NCBI RefSeq assembly: GCF_036634195.1
Contig: NZ_JAZIFY010000001.1
Coordinates: 3,544,501-3,608,500 of the forward strand
Length of the DNA: 64,000 nucleotides
Source of the DNA: Streptomyces sp. P9-A4
GTDB lineage: Bacteria > Actinomycetota > Actinomycetes > Streptomycetales > Streptomycetaceae
Reading direction: 5' to 3'
In this document: positions 49,476 through 58,600 of the stretch, piece after piece
Layout: every line of letters starts with the position of its first letter
Numbering within the stretch: the first letter of the stretch is position 1
Program-made: the position numbers and the translations under genes
Notes under the pieces: generated by a model
Database searches by the model: none
Told to the model about the DNA's origin: nothing
Seen by the model: only the letters and a program-made list of their open reading frames with translations

Positions 49476-49598
49476 CGCGACGGCTCCTTCAGCCTCTCCC
49501 GTATCCGCCTCGACCGAGCCGGACACTGGACTGACGGAGGCGGGACGGGAAGTGTGACGGCCCGCGCGAAGGAACTCCGGTGCCCCCTCTCCAGAACC

Positions 49599-50165
49599 TC
49601 AGCCGACCCAGTTCTTCAGCGGCTCCGTGTCCAGCTCCATCCCCACCGGCTCCGGCAGAGACACCGTCTTGCCGAAGGGCACGATCGCCACCATCTCGTA
49701 CCGCTCCCCGTCCGGCTGCGAATGGACCTTGACCTCACCCATGGTCCTGTCGATCAGCAAGTACACGGGGATTCCGGTCTCGGCGTAGGCGCGCGGCTTC
49801 TCGACGCGGTCGCGGTGACCGGTGTCCGAGTCGCCGGAGGTGACTTCGACGACCATCAGGACACCGTCGGCACTCGCCCACTCGCCCTGGCCGACGAACG
49901 CGTCCAGCGGGACGAGGCAGCCGTCCGGGCGGGCGTTGCCCTTGCGGTACTTCTCGATCCTCAGGCCCTGATCGGGGTAGAGCCACCAGTCCGCGTCAGC
50001 CTGAATGCACAGTCGCGTCAGCCAGGCGATGATCCGCCCGTGGTCGCCGTCAGGCACAGCCTTCTCCCAGATCGTCCCGTCGATGAACTCAAGGCGCAGG
50101 GATTCGTCCACGCGTTCGCCAGCACGAGCGAGTTCTTCGAACCCCTCCTGGGTCAGAACGCTCAC
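49599..50165 (-). CDS. Uma2 family endonuclease-like protein (DUF820)
   Basis: A 188-aa Uma2/DUF820 protein with the restriction-endonuclease-like core: LEFIDGTIWEKAVPDGDHGR, RPDGCLVPLDAF, and VVEVTSGDSDTGHRDRVEKP followed by YAETGIPVYLLID. The Asp, Glu-x-Val and Asp/Lys residues expected of a PD-(D/E)XK site are present. Many copies exist per Streptomyces genome, and the biological role is unsettled. GTG 50165 with GGAGGAG 8 nt upstream was chosen. A perfect 20-bp palindrome lies 88 bp upstream. Confidence 0.85.
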   Translation of the reverse strand: MSVLTQEGFEELARAGERVDESLRLEFIDGTIWEKAVPDGDHGRIIAWLTRLCIQADADWWLYPDQGLRIEKYRKGNARPDGCLVPLDAFVGQGEWASADGVLMVVEVTSGDSDTGHRDRVEKPRAYAETGIPVYLLIDRTMGEVKVHSQPDGERYEMVAIVPFGKTVSLPEPVGMELDTEPLKNWVG

Positions 50166-50253
50166 GGCAGACTCCTCCCGGATCGGCGGTGCCTTCCACG
50201 GTACGGGTTTCCCGGCACGTGTGGCCGGGTTCGTCGCTGTCGCCATGGCAGGC

Positions 50254-50273
50254 ACGCTGGCATATGCCAGCGT
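50254..50273. promoter_or_regulatory. Perfect 20-bp palindrome centred on GGCATATGCC
   Basis: ACGCTGGCATATGCCAGCGT is fully self-complementary. It lies in the 187-bp gap between the DUF397 gene and the Uma2 gene. The core GGCATATGCC recurs at 52276-52285, on the other side of the XRE/DUF397/ATPase set. It is a candidate operator for the XRE regulator or for Uma2 control. Confidence 0.65.
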
Positions 50274-50352
50274 CCTGGGATTCGGGAATCCGCAGCCTTC
50301 ACCCCTGTGGGTGACACGGCCGGCCCACGGGCCGTCACGGGACGTCTGGACG

Positions 50353-50619
50353 TCAGCTGCCGGAGGCGTACGCCACGAAGCCTGCCCAGGCGGTGGGCGC
50401 GAGCGCGAGCTGCGGGCCGTCGACGCACTTGGAGTCGCGGACGTGGACGGCGGCGGGGGTGGTGGCGACCTCGACGCATGAGTCGCCCTCGTTGCCGTCG
50501 CTGTAGCTGCTCTTGCGCCAGGCGACCTCGATGCAGGACTCGCCGTTGTTGCCGCTGCTGTAGCTGCTCTTGAACCATGCCAGTTCGGAGGCGTCCCCGG
50601 CGGAGATGTTGCGGATCAT
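50353..50619 (-). CDS. DUF397 domain-containing protein
   Basis: An 88-aa protein with two DUF397 signatures: ELAWFKSSYSSGNNGESCIEVA and a second WRKSSYSDGNEGDSCVEVA. It then has VRDSKCVDGPQLAL. DUF397 proteins are the small partners of WhiJ-type XRE regulators in Streptomyces and are thought to modulate them. The start overlaps the regulator's stop by 4 bp (ATGA), so the two are coupled. The tandem duplication of the motif is common in this family. Confidence 0.93.
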   Translation of the reverse strand: MIRNISAGDASELAWFKSSYSSGNNGESCIEVAWRKSSYSDGNEGDSCVEVATTPAAVHVRDSKCVDGPQLALAPTAWAGFVAYASGS

Positions 50620-51491
50620 GTCTCTCCCAGCAATTGCTCGATGAGGGCGAACGACTCCCGTGGAGGGAGTGCCTGCGCTCGGATGGTGCCATATTGCAGC
50701 TCAAGGATGCGGAGCTGTTTCGGGTCGGAGACAGGCCGACCGTTGAACGCGCCCTCGGAGCGTCCCACCGCCGTACCGTCCGCGAACTTCAGCAGCTCGA
50801 TCCTGCCGTCCAGACCGGAATGGACCTCGCTGTGCGTCGGCATCACCTGAAGCGTGACGTGACGCATGCGGCCCACCACCAGAAGGCGTTCGAGCTGGCT
50901 CCGCCACACCATTGTGCCCCCGAGGGGGCGCCTCAGCGCAGCCTCTTCCAGCACGAAACCGAGCGCGGGTGCGGGGTCCCGCGCAAAGATGGACTGCCGC
51001 GACACACGACCGGCCACCATCCGCTCCACATCACTCTGCGAGTACGGAGGTTGTGCCGCCTCGATGGCGGCTCGGGCGTGCTCCGGGGTCTGCAACAGCC
51101 CGTGGATGCTGTTGCACTCGTACACCCCGATCTCAACCGCCCGCTCCTCCATCTTCGCCAAGGCCCGCACCTTCTTCGGGTACCGGACCTTCGCCACGTC
51201 CTCCTTCATCGCCGAGATCAGCCCACCCGCCCCCAGCACCTCGTCCGCCTTGTCCAGGAACTCGGGACGGGGAATCCGCTTCCCGGCCTCGATCTTGTAG
51301 ACCATGTCCTCGCCGTAGCCTGTGGCCGTCCCGAGCTCGGCGGCCCGCATCCCCACCGCTTCTCTCCTCAGCCGCAACTGCCGCCCCACGGTGGCGACTA
51401 CGGCCACACCCCAGTCATCATCCGGGTCGACCTCCCACCCCGGCTCGTCCGCTTCGGTCTTGAGCCGCTGCGCCCCGCCGTCCACCGACAT
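50616..51491 (-). CDS. XRE-family regulator with DUF5753 domain (WhiJ-like)
   Basis: A 291-aa regulator. The N-terminal helix-turn-helix is GRQLRLRREAVGMRAAELGTATGYGEDMVYKIEAGKR-type (about 35-75). The DUF5753 domain follows (about 105-285), with YECNSIHGLLQTPEHARA and RPLGGTMVWRSQLERLL as landmarks. This is the WhiJ/AbaA-associated class that, together with DUF397 and an RsbW-like ATPase, influences development and antibiotic production in Streptomyces. It is divergent from the ATPase gene (151 bp) and coupled to the DUF397 gene. Confidence 0.93.
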   Translation of the reverse strand: MSVDGGAQRLKTEADEPGWEVDPDDDWGVAVVATVGRQLRLRREAVGMRAAELGTATGYGEDMVYKIEAGKRIPRPEFLDKADEVLGAGGLISAMKEDVAKVRYPKKVRALAKMEERAVEIGVYECNSIHGLLQTPEHARAAIEAAQPPYSQSDVERMVAGRVSRQSIFARDPAPALGFVLEEAALRRPLGGTMVWRSQLERLLVVGRMRHVTLQVMPTHSEVHSGLDGRIELLKFADGTAVGRSEGAFNGRPVSDPKQLRILELQYGTIRAQALPPRESFALIEQLLGET

Positions 51492-51642
51492 ACCCGCACC
51501 CTTCCCTCGCCCTCAGTGGCGCGACACCTCCCCCGGAAGCGCTCTGGACAGCCCGGACAGCAGTGGACAAGCCCCGGACAGTCACCCTACGCATCGGCAT
51601 CGTCACTATTCACGGTAAGCGAGGACGGCCACGCTCGGTGAC

Positions 51643-52074
51643 GTGAATCTGAAGAGCACCACCCAAGTACCAGTACCGGGGCACGACTTCCGGGTACTGC
51701 TGTCGCCCACGCCGCGCGGCGCGCGGCTCGCCCGGCTCCTCGCCGTCGAGTGGATGCGGGATCACGCGCTGCCGTACGGCGTGACGGAGGCGGCCACGCA
51801 ACTCGTCGCCGAACTCGCCACGAACGCGGCGACGCACGGCCGGGTAGCCGGCCGGAGCTTCCGGCTCGCGCTCCTCGACCGGGAGGGCGTTCTGCGTATC
51901 GAGGTCACCGACACCCGGGGCGAGCGACTGCCGCGAGCCGAACCCGCCTCACCCGAGGGCGACTCGGGGCGCGGGCTGCTCCTGGTCGAGGCGCTGGCCG
52001 ACCGCTGGGGCGTCGACCTGGGACCCGTACCCGGGAAGACCGTATGGGCCGAACTCGATCACCCGTACTCCTGA
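51643..52074 (+). CDS. RsbW-like ATP-binding protein (HATPase)
   Basis: A 143-aa GHKL ATPase of the anti-sigma/RsbW type. N-box ELATNAATHGRV, G1-like VTDTRGERLP and G2 GDSGRGLLLVEALADRWG are visible. Such proteins phosphorylate or bind anti-anti-sigma or related partners. Here it is the third member of the WhiJ-like set, facing the XRE/DUF397 unit across a shared promoter region. GTG start at 51643. A hairpin of 12-bp arms follows the stop. Confidence 0.9.
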   Translation: MNLKSTTQVPVPGHDFRVLLSPTPRGARLARLLAVEWMRDHALPYGVTEAATQLVAELATNAATHGRVAGRSFRLALLDREGVLRIEVTDTRGERLPRAEPASPEGDSGRGLLLVEALADRWGVDLGPVPGKTVWAELDHPYS

Positions 52075-52093
52075 CCTGCGTATACGAGTCATC

Positions 52094-52123
52094 CACCGGA
52101 TTCCAGGAATGTGGAATCCGGTG
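52094..52123 (+). terminator. Hairpin with perfect 12-bp arms
   Basis: CACCGGATTCCA (52094-52105) pairs with TGGAATCCGGTG (52112-52123) around a 6-nt loop, 20 bp after the ATPase stop. It is probably a terminator. The following gap to 52364 is purine-rich, contains GGCATATGCC at 52276-52285, and shows no gene. Confidence 0.65.
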
Positions 52124-52275
52124 AGGTGGACGGTCTCCCAAGGACAACGACGAGAGAGAAAGAAACCCCACCAAGCCCCCCTCCCCCCGCTCGGGCAGGC
52201 GCTCACTCACTCGGGTGAAAAACACCAACACCGCTGGCTTTTGGGTGGGTTGCCTGCCTTACGCTCTGCCTGCCT

Positions 52276-52285
52276 GGCATATGCC
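52276..52285. promoter_or_regulatory. Second GGCATATGCC site
   Basis: GGCATATGCC, flanked by T and C, 79 bp before the next gene. It repeats the core of the 20-bp palindrome at 50254-50273. Confidence 0.45.
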
Positions 52286-52364
52286 CACAGACATACGTCG
52301 GCCCCCGCCGGGACGGCAATCCCAAAAAGCGAGGGCCTGACCACCGAGGAAGAAGCACTTCCCG

Positions 52365-53408
52365 ATGGATACCCAGCACACTAACGTGCGCCCGTACGCC
52401 CCGTCCCGTAACGACGGGAAAATTCGCCCCTCCCGGCGCGCCGGAACAGCCACGCGCTGCGGCGGCGTCACGCACGACAACGCCCGCCACACCACCCGCT
52501 TCACGGTGATCGGCAACCACCTCGCGCAGCACGCCGAGCTGTCGCTGCTGGCCATCGGCCTGGCCGTGCACATCCAGTCGCTTCCCAGCGGCGCCGCCAT
52601 CGGCATCCGAAGCATCGCCGCCCGCTTCCCGGAGGGGACGACCCGGATCGCCGCCGCGCTGCGCGAGCTGGAGGCCCACGGCTATCTGCGCCGCACCCGT
52701 GAGCGCACCCAGGACGGGCACATCGTCACCCGCACGGTGTCCTGCAACCAGCCGGGCCGGACCGGCACGACGGACGACCGGCCCACCACAACGGACGACC
52801 AGCCCGCCTCCACCGACGACCGGCCCACCACCACGAACGACCAGCCCCACCTCACCGACGACCCGATGCCCCCGGCGCAGCCGAAGTCCCGGACGCAGCC
52901 GACGCCCCCGGCGCGACCGACGCAGCCGACATCCCCGGCGCAGCCCAATCAGCCCGCACAACCCCAGCGGCCCGCACAGCCCCAGCGGCCCGCCCGTCAG
53001 GAGAACAAGCCGCCGCGACGCGCCCTGCCCGCCGTACCGCAGCCCTCGTATCCCTACCCCGACCTGCTCCAGACCGCCCTCGGGGTCCTTTCCGGCCTCC
53101 GCCGTACGGACCCCCGGCTCCTGATCTCCGCCACGGACGCCGAACACCTCGTCCCGGGCGTCGCCGCCTGGCTGGAGCGGGACCTCACCCCCGAGGCCGT
53201 ACACCGCGCCCTGACCGCAGACCTCCCCCGGGACCCCCTGCGTCGCCCGGCCGCCCTCCTGGCCCACCGCCTGGACGCCCGGCTCCCGCCCCTGCCGCCG
53301 TTCCGCCCGGAGAAGCCGACGCCGACCCACCCCCTCCAGAACTGCGACACCTGCGACCGCGCCCACCGCGCCCCCGAACCCGGAGCCTGCGGCAGCTGCC
53401 GCAGCTGA
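52365..53408 (+). CDS. Winged-helix DNA-binding protein with proline-rich linker and zinc-ribbon-like end
   Basis: 347 aa. A winged-helix region lies at about residues 40-130: LSLLAIGLAVHIQSLPSG, IRSIAARFPEGTTRIAAALRELEAHGYLRR. A disordered linker (about 135-225) of Thr/Asp/Gln/Pro repeats (TDDRPTT, RPAQPQ) follows, then a helical domain (ALGVLSGLRRTDPRLL...). The C-terminal CDTCDRAHRAPEPGACGSC could bind zinc. This type is common in Streptomyces and resembles helix-turn-helix replication- or plasmid-associated proteins; no target is known. ATG 52365. Its neighbours suggest an accessory region. Confidence 0.78.
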   Translation: MDTQHTNVRPYAPSRNDGKIRPSRRAGTATRCGGVTHDNARHTTRFTVIGNHLAQHAELSLLAIGLAVHIQSLPSGAAIGIRSIAARFPEGTTRIAAALRELEAHGYLRRTRERTQDGHIVTRTVSCNQPGRTGTTDDRPTTTDDQPASTDDRPTTTNDQPHLTDDPMPPAQPKSRTQPTPPARPTQPTSPAQPNQPAQPQRPAQPQRPARQENKPPRRALPAVPQPSYPYPDLLQTALGVLSGLRRTDPRLLISATDAEHLVPGVAAWLERDLTPEAVHRALTADLPRDPLRRPAALLAHRLDARLPPLPPFRPEKPTPTHPLQNCDTCDRAHRAPEPGACGSCRS

Positions 53409-53446
53409 CCAACCCCCGGACCCGGCCCAGCACCCCTAGGAACCCC

Positions 53447-54230
53447 ATGGTCAACCCACCGCATGAAGCGATGCACCACATCTTCCGACACGACCTCCAC
53501 CTCTTCAGCCGCCTGAAAGACGTGCTGGAGCTCCCGCTCCCGGCCGTCGTCGAGGCGGTCGTCCTACCCAACGACCTCACCGAGACGAGGCCCGTCGAGC
53601 GCCGCGTCGACACCCTCCTGCGGCTCGACAGCGCCAAGGACGGCTCCCTCCTCCTCGCCATCGAGGCGCAGGGCAAGAAGGACCCGGCCAAGCCGGCGAG
53701 CTGGGCGTACTACGTCTCGTACCTGTGGACGAAGTACGGACTGCCGACCGCCCTGCTTGTCGTCTGCCAGGACCCCGGCGAAGGCAGGCGAGGACCTGGC
53801 GCTGGCCACCCTGTCGGCCATCACGCACGCGGGCGATCCGGACATCGGTGCCATACTGAAGGCGCTGTCCACCGCGCTGCAGGACGTTCCCGAGAACGTC
53901 GCCGACCCGATCATCGAATTCACCGCACAGGGGCTGGGCAAGCGTCCGGCCCAAGACATCTGGAGGACTCTGGTGGCCGTGGACCTCTCCTTCTACAAGT
54001 CGTACCTCTCCGAAGAACTCCGGGAGGAAGGCCGCTCCGAGGGCAAGGCCGAAGGACGCGCCCAAGCCAGCGCCGACGCCATACTGGTCGTCCTGGAGCA
54101 GCGCGGCCTCGACGTGCCGGACGCCGTCCGCGCCCGCGTCACCGGCTGCGACGACCCCGAGCTGCTGCACCGCTGGCTCACTCGTGCCGTCACGGCGGCC
54201 TCCGCCGAGGACATCTTCACGGACGAGTAG
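53447..54230 (+). pseudogene. PD-(D/E)XK nuclease/transposase-like gene, internally deleted and frameshifted
   Basis: The 5' part (53447 to about 53775) encodes VNPPHEAMHHIFRHDLHLFSRL, ERRVDTLLRLDSAKDGSLLLAIEAQGK and YGLPTALLVVCQD in one frame. The 3' part (about 53770-54230), in another frame, encodes EDLALATLSAITHAGDPDIGAIL through EELREEGRSEGKAEGR to the end. Together they match the start and end of the common Streptomyces nuclease-like protein, while the 60-70 residues normally between the VVCQD and GEDLAL blocks are missing. An internal deletion not divisible by three explains both. The core D...E-x-Q catalytic residues survive, but the product is broken. Confidence 0.75.
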
Positions 54231-54245
54231 TCCCCGCCACACATG

Positions 54246-54292
54246 CCGAAGGGGCCCGGAACCGCACGCACGACGGTTCCGGGCCCCTTCGG
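54246..54292 (+). terminator. 19-bp perfect terminator hairpin
   Basis: Arms 54246-54264 and 54274-54292 pair perfectly around CACGCACGA, 15 bp after the pseudogene stop. The core GAAGGGGCCCGGAA resembles the terminator at 60823-60858. The remaining gap 54293-54516 shows no gene that I can support. Confidence 0.85.
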
Positions 54293-54516
54293 CCACGGGC
54301 TCCGCGAGCATGGAACGACAGGCCGGTCCGCCGCACTCGCGGCCACCAGTCCGTAGACCTGACAAAGACGCGGCCGAACCGCACCCGGTACCGCGAGGCC
54401 GCAGCCCACCCGTCCGGCTCCCCAAGAACCGGCACACCAGGGCGGTTCGTACGGAGCCAGGGCGCCTCCCGCCGACAGGTGCGACCGTATCGGCCTTTTG
54501 TTCGTTGCTGGTGCGA

Positions 54517-55044
54517 ATGACCGCATGCCAGCATGCGTGGGTGGATGAGACCGGGGATGGCACGGCGATACCTCACCAGTTCTCGCGGCTTGCCGAGTTG
54601 GTGGATGCGCCAGTTCCGGCGGAGCAGCCCGCATCAGAGGTGGCGCCGGCCGCGCCCGCGCCGCAGGCCGCCGACGAGGTGACGGTGGCCCGCCGGGAGT
54701 TTGCGCGATTGCTCGGTGAATTCCGGCGTACGGCCGTGCTGGTGCCCTACGACGACCACGGAAGCCTGTGGACGGCGGACTTCAACGGGGTGCGGTGGAT
54801 CTGCGCGTTCTCCGACGAGGAGGCGCTGGCGCGGTTCGCGGTGGCACGGGGAGACGCTGGGCGCGAGTGGACGTACCGGACGGTTCTGGGGGCCCGGTTG
54901 CTGGACGCGATGGTGCCCGCGCTGCCCGGCCCCGGCGGAGTCGCGCTGGACGCGGGAAGTACGGACGGACTGCTGTTGCCGCCGGTCGCGGGAATCGTCC
55001 CGGACGAGGTGGCGGTGGATCTCGGGGGAACGGGGACACGATGA
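54517..55044 (+). CDS. SseB-like protein at head of RHS toxin operon
   Basis: 175 aa from ATG 54517 (or 167 aa from GTG 54541, DETGDGTAIPHQFSRL). A Pro/Ala-rich stretch (about 35-55) is followed by a domain containing TAVLVPYDDHGSLWTADF, ICAFSDEEALARFA and LPPVAGIVPDEVAVD, which recalls the SseB N-terminal fold. Its stop overlaps the next gene's ATG (ATGA), tying it to the RHS toxin operon. It may aid secretion or assembly, but that is inference. No ribosome binding site decides the start. Confidence 0.65.
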   Translation: MTACQHAWVDETGDGTAIPHQFSRLAELVDAPVPAEQPASEVAPAAPAPQAADEVTVARREFARLLGEFRRTAVLVPYDDHGSLWTADFNGVRWICAFSDEEALARFAVARGDAGREWTYRTVLGARLLDAMVPALPGPGGVALDAGSTDGLLLPPVAGIVPDEVAVDLGGTGTR

Positions 55045-55688
55045 GCGGGAACGAGCCCGACCTCGCGGCGCCGGCGGTGGCGCTCGCGGCGATAGCGAAG
55101 GGCATCGACCTGGCACATGCCGAGCTGAAGGAACTCGGCATGATCGGGCAGGCGTCGACGGGCCGGGGATTCTCCGATCTCGCCCTGTCCGGTCTGGAGC
55201 TGGGGCACGGCGGTCTGACGTCGGAGTTCCGGACGTTCTGCGACCGGTGGGAGTGGGGCGTCCGCGCGCTGACCTGGCGGGGCAACGGCTTCGCGCAGGC
55301 GGTCGGCCTGTCCGCCGGCTCGTTCGCGGAGCAGGAGCAGTACATCAAGGACTCGATCAAGATCGGCGTGAACTCCCTCAACGGGAGCCCTCACCTGTCC
55401 GAGGACGAGGTCAAGCAGAAGAGCTGGGACAGCATCCGCGACCAGCAGACGTGGGACGGCGCGGACTGGAGCGGGGAGTCGTTCAGCGACGCCCATGACG
55501 AGGTCGAGCAGACCTGGAAGAACACCGCGTACGACGTCGAGGACTCGATGCTCGACGGCTTGGAACGCTCGGGTGCGATCGACCCGAAGACGCGGGACGG
55601 AGCGGACCAGAGGCTCAAGGACCTGCTCGATCCCGACCGGGCGACCATCGAGCAGGCCGAGCAGCCGCGGTGGGGGGAGAGCCGCTGA
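55041..55688 (+). CDS. Helical secretion-associated protein of the RHS operon
   Basis: A 215-aa acidic, mostly helical protein without signal peptide or membrane span. FSDLALSGLELGHGGLTSEF and CDRWEWGVRALTWRGNGFAQAVGLSAG resemble the WXG/ESX-partner helices seen upstream of large Streptomyces polymorphic toxins. The C-terminal third is strongly charged (DPKTRDGADQRLKDLLDPDRATIEQ). ATGA overlap with the gene before, and TGATG overlap with the toxin gene. Probably a chaperone or co-secreted partner for the toxin; unproven. Confidence 0.7.
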   Translation: MSGNEPDLAAPAVALAAIAKGIDLAHAELKELGMIGQASTGRGFSDLALSGLELGHGGLTSEFRTFCDRWEWGVRALTWRGNGFAQAVGLSAGSFAEQEQYIKDSIKIGVNSLNGSPHLSEDEVKQKSWDSIRDQQTWDGADWSGESFSDAHDEVEQTWKNTAYDVEDSMLDGLERSGAIDPKTRDGADQRLKDLLDPDRATIEQAEQPRWGESR

Positions 55689-58600
55689 TGGTGGACTGGG
55701 GAGGGCTGGTCGACAAGGGCATCGACAAGATCGGTGACGGCGTCGACAAGGTCAAGGAGATCGCCGGTGAGGGGATCGACCACGCGACCGACAGGGTGGG
55801 CCAGGCCCTCGACGCCGCGGGGACGCACGACTGGGCGGACGCGGTCGAGGACTGGGGCGACAGGGCCGCCTCCTCCCTCGGTGCGGAGGTCGGGGAACAG
55901 CGGCTCGGGCAGACCGAGGAGGCGGACGAGCTCGTCCACGGCAAGCCGGAGAAGATCGCCGCGACGGTGAAGAACCTGCGGGACTTCCAGCGCGCGTTCG
56001 ATCTCGTCGGCGGCGGCATGAAGAGGCTCGACGCCGGTCACTGGAAGGGCGAGGCGGCCGACGCGTTCCGGGAGAAGTTCCAGGCCCTGCCGACCGACTG
56101 GCTGCGCGCGGCGGACGCGATGGAGAGCGCGGCCAAGGCACTGGAGACATACTCCCGGGCGATCGTGAGCGCGCAGGGCAAGGCGCGCGAGGCGATAGCG
56201 CTGTACAAGGAGGGCGACGGAGACTCCAAGTCGGCGGTCGACACGTACAACAAGAAGGTCGACGCCTACAACGCGGCCCGCACCGGCGACAGTCCGCTGC
56301 CGGACCCCGGCCCCTTCGCCGACCCCGGCGCGGCCAAGCGGCAGCGGGCCCAGGAGATCCTGAACGACGCGCGGAAGGCGCGCGACGAGGCCGGGGAGAC
56401 CGCGAAGGCGGCGGTCGGCGCCGCGCTCGCGCACGCGCCCAAGGAACCGACGGGCCGGGAGAGGGCCAAGCAGGAGCTGATGGACTACGGCCTGGGCCAG
56501 GGCATCGAACTGGCCCACTTCGGCGGCGGCGCCGTCAAGGGCACGGCGGGCCTGCTCAACTTCGTCCGCTCGGTCAACCCGGTGGACCCGTACAACCTGA
56601 CCCACCCGGCGGACTACTACAAGGGCGTCAACATGACGCTCGCCGGGCTGGTGTCCACGGCGGCGAACCCGGACAGGGCACTGCAGAACGCCTGGGAGGC
56701 GGCGAAGGGCGACCCGTCGGAGTTCTTCGGCCGGATGCTGCCGGAGATGATCGGGACGAAGGGCACCGGCTTGGTGCGCGGAGGTCTGCGCGCCGGGCTG
56801 AAGGACCTCACGAAGCACCTGCCCGAGGAGAAGAAGCCGGGCGGCGTCCGCGGGGACCAGGAGAAGGATCCGCACAGCAACGGCAAGACGTGCCGCGAGA
56901 CGGCGTGCAAGAACGATCCCGTCGACATCGCCACGGGCCGGATGCTGCTGCCGCAGACCGACGTCGCCCTGCCCGGCTCGCTGCCGCTCGTCTTCCGGCG
57001 CACCTTCGACTCCTCGCGCCGCTCGGGACGCTGGTTCGGCCCGGCGTGGTCGTCGACGGTGGACCAGCGGCTTGAGATCGACTCGGAAGGCGTGGTCTTC
57101 AGCTGCGACGAGGGCAGCCTGCTCGCCTACCCCCACCCCGCTCCCGGCGTCCCCGTCATGCCCACGCACGGCCGGCAGTGGCCGCTGGACCGGATCGGGG
57201 ACGGCTACACGATCACCGACCCGGTCACCGGCACGGTCCGGCACTTCGTGGACCACGGCGACGAACTCGCGCTCCTGGCCCAGATCGACGACCGCAACGG
57301 CCGCTGGATCACCTTCGAGCACGACGCGGCGGGCGCCCCGACGGCGATCGTCCACCACGGCGGCTACCACCTGAAGCTCACGACGAGCGAGGGGCGGGTG
57401 ACCGCCCTCCACCTCGCGGGCGCGGCGGCGGACGGCTCCGACCAGGAGATCCTGCGCTACGGCTACACGGACGGGCACCTGACCGAGGTCACCAACTCCT
57501 CCGGGCGCCCGCTGCGCTTCGGCTGCGACGAGCACGGCCGCATCACGTCGTGGACGGACACGAACGGCAGCCGTTACGACTACGTCTACGACGACCGGGA
57601 CCGCTGCACGTACCAGTCGGGCACGAACGGCCACCTCGAAGCCACCTTCACCTGGGACGGCGTCGACCCTGCGACCGGGCTCCGCCTGACCACCCTCACC
57701 GACGGCCTGGGGAACACCGAGCGTCACCTGATCAACGAGCGCGCCCAGGTCGTCGCCGAGATCGACGCGCTGGGCGCGGTCACGCGCTTCGAGTACGACC
57801 GCCACAACCGACTGCTGTCCCGGACGGATCCGCTGGGGCACGTCAGCCGCATCACGTACGACGCACACGGCCGACCGGCACTGATGGAGCGCCAGGACGG
57901 ACGCCAGGCGCGAGCCGAGTACGACGAACGCGGATTCCCGATACGCGTCGTCGGTACCGACGGCAATATCACCCATCAGACCTTCGACGAGCGCGGCAAC
58001 CGCACGTCGGTGACGGCCGCTTCGGGCGCCCGTACGGAGTTCGCGTACGACGAGTCGGGCCGGCTCACTTCGGTGGCTGACCCACTCGGCGCCACCACCC
58101 GGCTGGTCCTGGACGCCCGGGGCCTCCCCGTCGAGGTCACCGATCCGCTGGGCGCCACGACCCGCTACGCACATGACGCCTTCGGCCGTACGGTCGAGGT
58201 CACCGATCCCCTGGGAGCGGTCACTCGCCAGGAGTGGACGGTCGAGGGCCGGCCGTCCCGACGCATCGCACCCGACGGCACGGTGGAGTCCTGGACGTAC
58301 GACGGCGAAGGCAACTGCCTCGGCCACACGGACGCGATGGGCGCCACGACCCGCTTCACGTACACCGACTTCGACCTGCTGGCCTCCCGGACGGGCCCGG
58401 ACGGGGTCCGCTACGAGTTCTCCCACGACACGAACCTGCGCCTGACCCGGGTGACCGCGCCGCAGGGCCTGACGTGGGACTACGCATACGACCCGGCGGG
58501 CCGACCGCTCGCCGAGACGGACTTCGACGACCGGACGCTGGGCTACGAGTACGACGCGGCGGGACGTCTTGCCTCCCGGGCGAACGGCCTCGGCCAGACG

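Noticed and set aside
53447..54230. Programmed frameshift joining the two halves of the nuclease-like gene
   Set aside because: The middle of the protein is missing as well as the frame changing, and no slippery sequence or downstream structure is seen at about 53770; a deletion explains both.
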